Assembly (NCBI GenBank): GCA_045635785.1
Contig: JAZTWJ010000044.1
Coordinates: forward strand, 1 to 11,810
Origin: Flemingiibacterium sp045635785
Lineage (GTDB): Bacteria > Bacillota > Clostridia > Oscillospirales > CAG-272
Length of the DNA: 11,810 nt
Direction: 5' to 3'
Shown: positions 1 to 6,189 of the stretch, one piece after another
Position numbering within the stretch: the first letter of the stretch is position 1
Layout: the number at the start of each line of letters is the position of its first letter
Notes under the pieces: model-generated
Database searches by the model: none
What the model saw: the letters and a program-made list of their open reading frames with translations, nothing else
Told to the model about the DNA's origin: nothing
Position numbers and translations under genes: made by a program

Positions 1-221
1 TTATGCTCCAGATAATGGGCGATACCGTCCGGGACCTCGGTGAATGCCGCGTCGCCCGCCAGCTTAAAGCGGCTGTCAATAGAGCCATAGCGTGTTGCAA
101 ACAGCGCATAGGCGGTGGACAGCTTTTTGGGGAATACGCAAACCTCAAGACCGCTTTTGTGCGTAAATTTATAGTATTCTTCTTTTAAGAATTCGTTGCG
201 TTTTTTGATGATCTCACGCAT
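1..221 (-). CDS. yfmH: M16 family metallopeptidase YfmH, N-terminal part (cut by window edge)
   Basis: Only the first 73 codons are in the window; the gene continues past position 1. The start ATG at 221 overlaps the last 8 bases of yfmF, so the two are translationally coupled. Residues 69-73 read HYLEH, the inverted zinc-binding HxxEH motif of M16 (pitrilysin/insulinase-type) peptidases, preceded by the typical glycine-isoleucine-alanine lead-in. This is therefore the catalytic-type subunit of the pair. By family, YfmH and YfmF (ymfH/ymfF in Bacillus subtilis nomenclature) are named as associated with 5-aminopentanol modification of elongation factor P; their exact biochemical role is not established here. 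The protein is presumably cytosolic, since residues 1-40 are polar and show no signal peptide. The family call is firm; the specific YfmH name rests mainly on the adjacent zinc-less partner. Confidence 0.85.
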   Translation of the reverse strand, partial: MREIIKKRNEFLKEEYYKFTHKSGLEVCVFPKKLSTAYALFATRYGSIDSRFKLAGDAAFTEVPDGIAHYLEH

Positions 222-1509
222 CCTCGCCGTCCCCCTCTCCCACGAGCGTTCCGTTCAGAAAATAAACCGTATCGGCGGTCACGCTGTTTGCCGCCGCGAG
301 GATCTGCTCACGAGTGACAGCCTTCAGCATTTCCACCACCGCATCGGGGTCGTTGTCGATTCCCTCAAGCAATCTGCCGAGGTACCATGTCTCAAGCTCT
401 CTCGCACTGTCGGAAAGTTCTCTGTAACCGTTGATGAGGCTGAGAAGTGCGCTCCTTTGCTCCTCCTCCGAAAATTCGCCCCGTTTTATCATTTCAAGCT
501 GCTCGAAAATCGCCTTTTCCGCGATTTCGCGATTTTTCACTTCGATACCGCTGGAAACGATTATCAACCCTTTGGTTGCATCGGGTGCGCTGGAGCAGTA
601 ATAGCAAAGGCTCATCTTTTCGCGCACATTCATGAACAGCTTGGAGGTCACACCGCCGCCGAAAATTTCGTTGAACAGCATCATCGCCGGATATTCCTTT
701 TCGCTCAGCGTCACACCCGTGCGGAAGCCGATGGACAGCTTTCCCTGATTGACGGGCATGTCCTCTGTAACGGTGCGAATTTCTTCTGCTGTGCGAATGA
801 TCTGCGTTTTCGGAATGGGTGCGGGATCACGCTTGATGCCCTCAAACATCGCCGTGAGCTTTGCCGCCAAAGCGTCCGCATCACATTTTCCCACAAAGAA
901 AATCTCCACGGGATAGGTTTCGATCGCATACCGATACTGTGCAAAAACAGAGGCAGGCGTACAGGCAACAACCTCCTCGACTGTGCCCGTTTCGGAAAGC
1001 CCGAAGCGCTCATTCTTGCACATTTCCTCGATGCAACGGGTGCGCGCCCAGATCGCCTTGTTGTTGATCTTGGCGTTAATGGCGTCGATCAGATTGTTTT
1101 TTTCACTTTCCGTATATGCCGCGTCAAAAACGCCGTTTTCCGTTATCGGATGAAAGAGGATATCCTCCACCACATCTACCACATCGCCGATCAGATCTTC
1201 GCCGCCCATGGTATAGGCGCTGTCGATCATGCTTGCACAAATGCCAAATATCTGCATTTCACCCCGCTTGCTGTTGCGCGAGGAAAGCCCCGAGGCGTAA
1301 AGATAATCAAGACGTTTGTTGATTTCAGCCATGTCGGGATACTTCCCGGAGCCGCGCATCAAGATCGCGGGGATCAGCGCATTTTTTGCGGCGGTACTCG
1401 CATCGAGCGGCGCGATGAAATTGACGGATAGAAACCCCGTCTTAAATTTATCCGTTTCGAGGTAATTGAAGTTTACCCCATCGGCTATGCGTTTTTTGAT
1501 CAAACCCAT
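214..1509 (-). CDS. yfmF: M16 family zinc-less partner protein YfmF
   Basis: This 431-residue protein has the two-domain layout of M16B peptidases. Where an active member has HxxEH (around residues 46-62) it reads AILMRGSGKYPDMAEI, with no zinc ligands, so it is expected to be the non-catalytic half of a heterodimer with YfmH. The second half carries the conserved NVREKMSLCYYCSS stretch (around residues 268-281), typical of this subgroup. By family it is called EF-P 5-aminopentanol modification-associated protein YfmF; that role is transferred from B. subtilis and no EF-P gene is in the window. The start MGLIKKR is supported by a purine-rich GAGAAG a few bases upstream. A consensus-like promoter (1564-1592) lies just ahead, so the pair is probably transcribed independently of comEC. 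Its stop overlaps the start of yfmH by 8 bases. Confidence 0.88.
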   Translation of the reverse strand: MGLIKKRIADGVNFNYLETDKFKTGFLSVNFIAPLDASTAAKNALIPAILMRGSGKYPDMAEINKRLDYLYASGLSSRNSKRGEMQIFGICASMIDSAYTMGGEDLIGDVVDVVEDILFHPITENGVFDAAYTESEKNNLIDAINAKINNKAIWARTRCIEEMCKNERFGLSETGTVEEVVACTPASVFAQYRYAIETYPVEIFFVGKCDADALAAKLTAMFEGIKRDPAPIPKTQIIRTAEEIRTVTEDMPVNQGKLSIGFRTGVTLSEKEYPAMMLFNEIFGGGVTSKLFMNVREKMSLCYYCSSAPDATKGLIIVSSGIEVKNREIAEKAIFEQLEMIKRGEFSEEEQRSALLSLINGYRELSDSARELETWYLGRLLEGIDNDPDAVVEMLKAVTREQILAAANSVTADTVYFLNGTLVGEGDGEDA

Positions 1510-1526
1510 ATACTTCTCACTTTCTC

Positions 1527-1544
1527 TTTCGCATTTTTGCGAAA
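1527..1544 (-). promoter_or_regulatory. leader hairpin upstream of yfmF
   Basis: TTTCGCA and TGCGAAA arms form a perfect 7-bp stem around a 4-base loop, between the yfmF promoter and start codon. No T-run follows on the minus strand, so it is not a terminator. It may affect mRNA stability or translation; function is inferred. Confidence 0.4.
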
Positions 1545-1563
1545 AAAATGTCCACTTCTATAC

Positions 1564-1592
1564 ATTGTACATCCTTTTGGCAAATAATGCAA
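1564..1592 (-). promoter_or_regulatory. sigma-A type promoter of yfmF-yfmH
   Basis: On the minus strand the -35 box TTGCAT (1587-1592) and -10 box TACAAT (1564-1569) are separated by exactly 17 bases. It sits directly downstream of the comEC stop codon, about 55 bases from the yfmF start, which supports separate transcription of the M16 pair. Confidence 0.7.
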
Positions 1593-1617
1593 TAAAGATA
1601 CTGTTAATTTTTTGCAT

Positions 1618-3900
1618 TTACGGTAGAAGCTCGTAGTGTCGGACATCTTTGTTCACAATCTGCATGTCTGCAAATCCGGCAGCATCCCCCAAAGTCGCCA
1701 TCGGATGTGTCATGCCCACATGCACCGTCGCGGACGGGAGAGAGTTGGGCGGTGTCTTATACAGCGGTCCATGCGCTCCGATAAGCAGCAGATCCGTGTC
1801 GCTGACGAAATCCCATATGTAGGCATTCTCCCATGCGGAGCCGCCGCAGTAGGAAAGCTTCCTCTTTTCCGTTTCGAACCGCACCGCGACAAGCGGATGA
1901 ACGGACCGACCAAGCAGATGATAAGCAGGCAATTCCACCGACACATTTGGGAACCTTATGGTTGTTTCCTCCCCGCGGGAATAGGTGCGCAGCGTCACAT
2001 GATAAGGCTCAACGGCTTCCTGCAAATCAAGCAGCAGATTTTCCTCATATTCGCTGACAGGCTGCGGCAGGATGATGGATCGTATCACGCGACGACTAAG
2101 CAGGGTTCGAATGCCGCTCACATGCCGTCTGTGAATATGCGTCAGAATCAGCGTGTCAATGGAGGTTCCTCCTTTTTCGCGCAGCACGCTTACGGTCTTG
2201 TACATGCCGCTTCTGGCGCCGGAGGTTGCATCCACCACAACGTATTGGTTGCCCGCGCGAAGGATGAGCACCTCGTCGGATCCATTCGATACGAAGGTCA
2301 GTGCGGCATTATCCGCCAAGGCAAACTGACATATACCCACGCCTACGGAAAAGATCATGCACGCCAAAGCAAAGGGAATCAGCGTATCTATCCAGTAGTA
2401 AAATTTTCGCGATGCCATGTAGAGAAAAACGCCCACGAGCATCACAATCAGCACCGGAACAAAGAAATAGCGCAGCGAAATCAGCGGCGAAAGCTCCGCC
2501 ATCCACCCCGTTAAAATTTCTACCGTTTTTGTGAGCACAAGAATGAGCCAGCCCAATCTACCGCACAGGAAATGCAATCCGAGCAAGCTGCAGGGCAGAT
2601 AAAACAGAAGCAAAGTCAAAATTGCTTCCACAAATGGCGTCAAAAGCAGCGTAGCAGGGATGGACAGCAGCGACACCTCGCCGAAATACATCCATTGCAA
2701 CGGCAGAACAAACATCAGCGCGCCCACACAGCTAATGGGAGCGGACAAGCGCTGATAGAGATGCCTACTCTCCTTGCTTTCGCCGTAATGATCTACACAG
2801 AATCGCTTCCAATCGAGGGTAAATAACAGAACACCGAGGGTTGCGGTAAAAGAAAGCGCAAATGCTCTGTCCAAAATTGCCGCAGGATCCACGACCAGAA
2901 TTAAGAAGCCCGCCGTAAAAAGGGCGGTCACATTGTCTTCCTTGCGCATAATCCATCGAGCGGCAAACGACAGAATCAGCATTATCGCGGAGCGCATCAC
3001 CGCCACAGGGAATCCGAGCAGAGCCGTGTAAAAAAGAATGAATACAATGATCACGCCGTGTTGTATATACACCAGCACGCCAAAGCGATCAAGCAGCTTT
3101 TTGATGACACCGCACAAAATGGAAAGATGAAGACCGCTTATCGCCAGAAGATGGCTGATGCCTGCATATTCGAAATCTCTGCGTACCTTTTGCAAATCGC
3201 TTCTGTCCCCAAGAAGCAACGCCTTGGACAAAGCCGTGGCATCATAGTCCAAATACAGGGAGAGCTTTGCCTCCAAAAAGGACCGCAGGCTTACAATCTT
3301 TCCTTCAAGCGTGTCAGCATGCCCCAATATGTCGATCGCTTCGCGGCTCTCGCAGGTAAAAACAATGCCGTCTGCCAGCAATTGAGAAACGGAATCTTCA
3401 CCGTCCTCGTAAAATTCCGCCAGCGGCATAAACTCCACATCCGCCCGAAATCGCGCACCGGCTTCCATGCCCATATCCGTCTCGGTGTACAAGAGTCCGC
3501 ATGCGTCGAGCTTCTCTCCGTTGACCGTTTCGAGCCGCACCTTGTAGGTGGTGCAGTAGGATTGTTCCGATGCCCGTTCCACCACCGTTCCCCGTATCTC
3601 CGCTTCCATGCTTTGATCATAGGGCGCCGCATACACTTCAAAATACAACAGCGACGAGATCAGCATAGCCATCGCCGTAACAACAAAAAGAACGACAAAA
3701 GCCGGTATTTTCATGCCGCAGATCGTATAGATATGCCATCTTCGCAGAACAACAAGCGCCGTCACAGCAAACAGCACTGCGATAAAGGGGATCAGATCTC
3801 CGTATTCCCGTAAATATGCTGCCGCCGCCGCGGCGGGGATCCCGAGAGTAACAGCCAATGCAAAAGGTCTGCGGCGATAGAAATTCATTGCTTGTTCCAT
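1618..3900 (-). CDS. comEC: ComEC/Rec2 family competence protein (DNA uptake channel)
   Basis: This 760-residue inner-membrane protein would carry single-stranded DNA across the cytoplasmic membrane during natural transformation. N-terminal hydrophobic segments (about 12-90) precede a soluble DUF4131/OB-like part (about 93-200). The multi-helix Competence domain (about 225-530) opens with the signature GISHLLAISGLH at 247-258. A metallo-beta-lactamase-like domain occupies about 533-755. The domain order and length are normal for the family. The odd point is the metal motif: canonical HxHxDH reads HIHRRH (588-593), losing the aspartate, and the later GD ligand region reads CGGSAWE (685-691), so nuclease activity is doubtful. 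The start is uncertain. The ATG at 3900 has a weak ribosome site and an in-frame ATG lies at 3888; the best AAGGAA upstream faces an out-of-frame ATG at 3910. It lies 72 bases after the recombinase gene with no visible promoter of its own. Confidence 0.93.
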   Translation of the reverse strand: MEQAMNFYRRRPFALAVTLGIPAAAAAAYLREYGDLIPFIAVLFAVTALVVLRRWHIYTICGMKIPAFVVLFVVTAMAMLISSLLYFEVYAAPYDQSMEAEIRGTVVERASEQSYCTTYKVRLETVNGEKLDACGLLYTETDMGMEAGARFRADVEFMPLAEFYEDGEDSVSQLLADGIVFTCESREAIDILGHADTLEGKIVSLRSFLEAKLSLYLDYDATALSKALLLGDRSDLQKVRRDFEYAGISHLLAISGLHLSILCGVIKKLLDRFGVLVYIQHGVIIVFILFYTALLGFPVAVMRSAIMLILSFAARWIMRKEDNVTALFTAGFLILVVDPAAILDRAFALSFTATLGVLLFTLDWKRFCVDHYGESKESRHLYQRLSAPISCVGALMFVLPLQWMYFGEVSLLSIPATLLLTPFVEAILTLLLFYLPCSLLGLHFLCGRLGWLILVLTKTVEILTGWMAELSPLISLRYFFVPVLIVMLVGVFLYMASRKFYYWIDTLIPFALACMIFSVGVGICQFALADNAALTFVSNGSDEVLILRAGNQYVVVDATSGARSGMYKTVSVLREKGGTSIDTLILTHIHRRHVSGIRTLLSRRVIRSIILPQPVSEYEENLLLDLQEAVEPYHVTLRTYSRGEETTIRFPNVSVELPAYHLLGRSVHPLVAVRFETEKRKLSYCGGSAWENAYIWDFVSDTDLLLIGAHGPLYKTPPNSLPSATVHVGMTHPMATLGDAAGFADMQIVNKDVRHYELLP

Positions 3901-3972
3901 GCCATTCCATGGGGGAAGGCTTCCTTAATTGCGATATTTTTTCAAGTCGTTTCCAAAGCGGTCATCGCTTAC

Positions 3973-5004
3973 TTATTCGTCGTCCTCCGACGGTTTCCTT
4001 CCACCCGCGCGGAAGCTCGCCAAGGGATTGGAAGCAATCGCCTTTTTCATGCTTTCATCGCTGACATGGGTGTAGATCTGTGTCGTATTGAGCTGCTCAT
4101 GGCCAAGAATGTCCTTCAGCACGCGCACGTCCACATTGCCCGACCGATACATGAGCGTCGCCGCCGTATGGCGCAGCTTGTGCGTAGAAAAGTGCTTGCT
4201 CTCCAGCCCCGCCGCCTTCAGATATTTATAGACCACCCATTGCACGGTTTTGTTGCTGATCCTGGTATGGCGATTCGACAAAAACAATGCGTTTTTATCC
4301 TTGATCTGCACCTCGTCCGCCGCACGAACGGGAAGATAGGATCGAATGGCATCGCGGCAAGCATCGTTCAGATAGATCATCCGCTCCTTCGCGCCCTTGC
4401 CGATCACGCGCAGAGAATCCATGTCGCGGTCAATGTCCCTCAAATTGATGCCCACCAGCTCGGAAAGTCGCATGCCGCAGTTGAGAAACAGCACCAGAAT
4501 ACAGCTATCCCGTTCTTTGGTGCGCGAGGTCTCATCCATCCGCACCGCTTCTAACAGCATCTCGCTTTCATCAAGCGACAAAAACTTCGGCAGAGCCGAT
4601 TTTTTTTGCGGCCCTTCGATGTTTTTGGTGGGATTGTTTTCGATCTGATGCGTGCTGACATTCAGATATTTGTAAAAGCTTTTGAGCGCGGACAGCTTGC
4701 GCGCCCTTGCCGACCATTTGTTGCCGCGCTGCTCCAATGCGTAATAGAGGAAATCGTAGATTTCTTCCGATGTGACCGAATTGATATATGCAAGATCAAT
4801 TCCCGTAATATCGATTGCGGCAAAATCGTCGTCGTCCATGCTTCGCAGATCATATCCGCCCCGCTTTGCGCTCAGCCAACGAAAAAAGGTCCGCAGATCC
4901 AGCGCATACTCGTCCATGGTTTTTTTGGAACGGTTTTGCACCGTCAGTTTGTAGCTGATAAAGCTCCGCACCGATTCGGGAAGCTCGCTGTGATCGATCA
5001 GCAT
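3973..5004 (-). CDS. Tyrosine recombinase, XerC/XerD type
   Basis: This 343-residue site-specific recombinase has an N-terminal SAM-like core-binding domain (about 8-125) and a C-terminal catalytic domain (about 140-325). All six catalytic residues are visible: Arg179 (CGMRLSEL), Lys203 (GKGAKER), His275 and Arg278 (HKLRH), His302 (LGHEQ) and the nucleophile Tyr311 (TQIYTH). Xer proteins resolve chromosome dimers at dif; XerC and XerD cannot be told apart here. It is about 40 residues longer than usual Xer proteins, largely because of an acidic insertion (about 48-80) in the N-terminal domain. The start ATG at 5004 has an AAGGAG ribosome site (5016-5021) 11 bases upstream. A full-consensus promoter (5117-5145) and a hairpin leader precede it, and comEC follows. 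No phage, transposon or attachment repeats surround it, so a chromosomal role is more likely than an integrase. Confidence 0.9.
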   Translation of the reverse strand: MLIDHSELPESVRSFISYKLTVQNRSKKTMDEYALDLRTFFRWLSAKRGGYDLRSMDDDDFAAIDITGIDLAYINSVTSEEIYDFLYYALEQRGNKWSARARKLSALKSFYKYLNVSTHQIENNPTKNIEGPQKKSALPKFLSLDESEMLLEAVRMDETSRTKERDSCILVLFLNCGMRLSELVGINLRDIDRDMDSLRVIGKGAKERMIYLNDACRDAIRSYLPVRAADEVQIKDKNALFLSNRHTRISNKTVQWVVYKYLKAAGLESKHFSTHKLRHTAATLMYRSGNVDVRVLKDILGHEQLNTTQIYTHVSDESMKKAIASNPLASFRAGGRKPSEDDE

Positions 5005-5054
5005 CGTTTGCCACGCTCCTTGATTCGAAATTTTTGGCAGTTTGCGCCAGCAAA

Positions 5055-5073
5055 TTGCGGCTCATAGCCGCAA
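5055..5073 (-). promoter_or_regulatory. hairpin in the recombinase mRNA leader
   Basis: TTGCGGCT and AGCCGCAA form a perfect 8-bp stem with a 3-base loop, in the roughly 105-base leader between promoter and ribosome binding site. No T-run follows, so it is not a simple terminator. A role in RNA stability or in control of recombinase expression is inferred only. Confidence 0.45.
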
Positions 5074-5116
5074 AGGCAAAAATTCGCACTGTGAAAATTT
5101 TAATTTTTACAATAAT

Positions 5117-5145
5117 ATTATACCGCAATCCCATACATTTGTCAA
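5117..5145 (-). promoter_or_regulatory. full-consensus sigma-A promoter of the recombinase gene
   Basis: The minus strand reads TTGACA (5140-5145), a 17-base spacer, then TATAAT (5117-5122): both hexamers match consensus at every position. It would drive the recombinase gene and, by short spacing, probably comEC. Confidence 0.85.
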
Positions 5146-5211
5146 GCAATTCCCCCTTAGGGAATCGCGTTAAGCTTTAGCGAATAAAGTGTAAATTTTT
5201 ACTAATATCTC

Positions 5212-5240
5212 TTGCAATCAAAGCGACTTGCGGCTACAAT
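5212..5240 (+). promoter_or_regulatory. sigma-A type promoter of the plus-strand membrane gene
   Basis: The plus strand reads TTGCAA (5212-5217), 17 bases, then TACAAT (5235-5240). Transcription would start near 5247, downstream of the ATG at 5228, which rules out that upstream start and favours 5333. Confidence 0.7.
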
Positions 5241-5332
5241 ATAGTAGAAGGCTGCCGCATGTATTTGGTACTTGGAGCCTGTCGATAAAAAATCACACGC
5301 AAACGCCGCGTTATGTTTACAGGATGGTATTT

Positions 5333-5920
5333 ATGCTTGCTTTTTTGAAGGAATACTCATATAGCATGGTCAGAATGTTTGTCACGCAGATCGGTATGAC
5401 GGTCTTTGGCACCATGCTCGCATTGGCTGCCGCAAAAAATGACTCCCTGCTTTTAGCATGCAGTATCTTTTCAATTCTGTTCTATCTGTTCCTACTCTAT
5501 TCCATGGGCTGGGAAATCGGCGCCAAGGATAAGATCCGCATTGACGGCGGCCGTCTTGAAAGATCTTCCCTGCGAGGGCTTTATATCGCCCTCGGTGCCA
5601 ATCTGCCAAATCTTTTGTTGGCGCTTCTCATGGGAATCGGCGCCATCGTCAGCAACGCCACCGGCGCAGAATGGGCAGGCAATATGAGCGTTGTCTGCAA
5701 TGCCATCGCCCGACTGATCGAGGGCATGTATCTCGGCCTTATCAAGATCCTCGAAAACCTCATCTATGAAAATCCCACGATCCTTGATGTATGGTGGTGG
5801 TTCCTTATCATTACCATTCCCGCGCTTTTCACTGGCTGGTTGTCCTATGTTCTCGGCTCCCGCAACATCCGCATCCTCGGCTTATTTGGCATCCGCACCG
5901 CGCCAAACGGCAAGAAATAA
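5333..5920 (+). CDS. Polytopic membrane protein of unknown function
   Basis: I do not recognise this 195-residue protein. The start ATG at 5333 is chosen because an AGGA ribosome site (5321-5324) lies 8 bases upstream and the transcript from the 5212-5240 promoter would exclude the longer in-frame start at 5228. Predicted membrane helices are at about residues 12-33, 38-59, 83-107 and 152-175, with another hydrophobic or amphipathic stretch at 118-140. A charged loop (about 60-82, EIGAKDKIRIDGGRLERSS) links the second and third helices, and the C-terminus is short and basic (GIRTAPNGKK). There are no cysteine pairs, nucleotide-binding loops or protease motifs. It is the only plus-strand gene, it converges on the dac operon with which it shares a terminator, and it is divergent from the recombinase gene. 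It appears to be a single-gene transcription unit. Confidence 0.75.
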   Translation: MLAFLKEYSYSMVRMFVTQIGMTVFGTMLALAAAKNDSLLLACSIFSILFYLFLLYSMGWEIGAKDKIRIDGGRLERSSLRGLYIALGANLPNLLLALLMGIGAIVSNATGAEWAGNMSVVCNAIARLIEGMYLGLIKILENLIYENPTILDVWWWFLIITIPALFTGWLSYVLGSRNIRILGLFGIRTAPNGKK

Positions 5921-5926
5921 TAGCAA

Positions 5927-5962
5927 AAAGCAGTCGCAAATGCATCGCATTGCGGCTGCTTT
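5927..5962. terminator. bidirectional intrinsic terminator between convergent genes
   Basis: Arms at 5927-5939 and 5950-5962 pair over 13 positions with one G-T wobble. On the minus strand the stem runs into TTTTT; on the plus strand the 3' arm ends in TTT and is followed by T-rich sequence. It lies exactly between the stop of the plus-strand membrane gene (5920) and the stop of the minus-strand short ORF (5974). Confidence 0.75.
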
Positions 5963-5973
5963 CCTGTTTGTGG

Positions 5974-6105
5974 TTATTTCTTTCTCAAATGATTTCGCAT
6001 GGTGATAAACAGCGTCACAATGGCGCCGACAAGAAATAATACCGACACAAAAAATCCATCCGAGGTCATCGGTGACGATGTGATCCGATCTGAAATATCG
6101 TACAT
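5974..6105 (-). CDS. Small single-pass membrane protein (43 residues), hypothetical
   Basis: A short ORF starts MYDISDRITSSP and ends in a basic RNHLRKK tail. Residues 18-35 (FFVSVLFLVGAIVTLFIT) form one strong membrane helix, with positive charges after it, suggesting the N-terminus outside and C-terminus inside. A GGAG ribosome site lies 7 bases before the ATG at 6105. The stop falls immediately before the bidirectional terminator at 5927-5962, as expected for the last gene of the minus-strand operon, and the gap to the upstream carboxypeptidase gene is 84 bases. No family is recognised. It could be a small regulator or accessory subunit of the envelope protein upstream, but that is inference. 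The good ribosome site, membrane profile and terminator placement make chance less likely. Confidence 0.6.
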   Translation of the reverse strand: MYDISDRITSSPMTSDGFFVSVLFLVGAIVTLFITMRNHLRKK

Positions 6106-6189
6106 AGGCGGTCTCCGTTTTTATGTATAATCTTGATTCCCTTCATTTGACGCAAACGGTTGCAAAAAGTTCCGTAAAACGATCCCCTT

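Larger units (their letters stand above)
5005..5332. other. divergent intergenic region between recombinase and membrane-protein genes
   Basis: This 328-base stretch has no convincing coding sequence. From left to right it holds the recombinase ribosome site, a hairpin leader (5055-5073), the minus-strand promoter (5117-5145), an AT-rich centre with short inverted repeats (ATTCCC 5149-5154 facing GGGAAT 5160-5165), the plus-strand promoter (5212-5240), and an untranslated leader of roughly 85 bases before the plus-strand start at 5333. Confidence 0.7.

Noticed and set aside
196..1431. 411-codon plus-strand ORF
   Set aside because: It is fully antisense to yfmF, which has family motifs, a promoter and operon linkage; the antisense product has no recognisable domain.
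1527..1544. Hairpin considered as a comEC terminator
   Set aside because: No T-run follows on the minus strand, and it lies downstream of the yfmF promoter.
1636..4554. Several long plus-strand ORFs antisense to comEC and the recombinase
   Set aside because: They mirror the coding bias of the real genes and contain no motifs or ribosome sites.
3973..5004. Recombinase considered as an integrase of a mobile element
   Set aside because: No excisionase, replication or phage genes, no direct repeats and no adjacent tRNA attachment site are visible.
5095..5125. AT-rich stretch near the recombinase gene considered as a dif site
   Set aside because: It does not match the two-armed dif pattern and is better explained by the -10 box and leader.
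5228..5332. Upstream in-frame start for the plus-strand membrane protein
   Set aside because: The ATG lies within the promoter and before the predicted transcript start, and the extra residues are not membrane-like.
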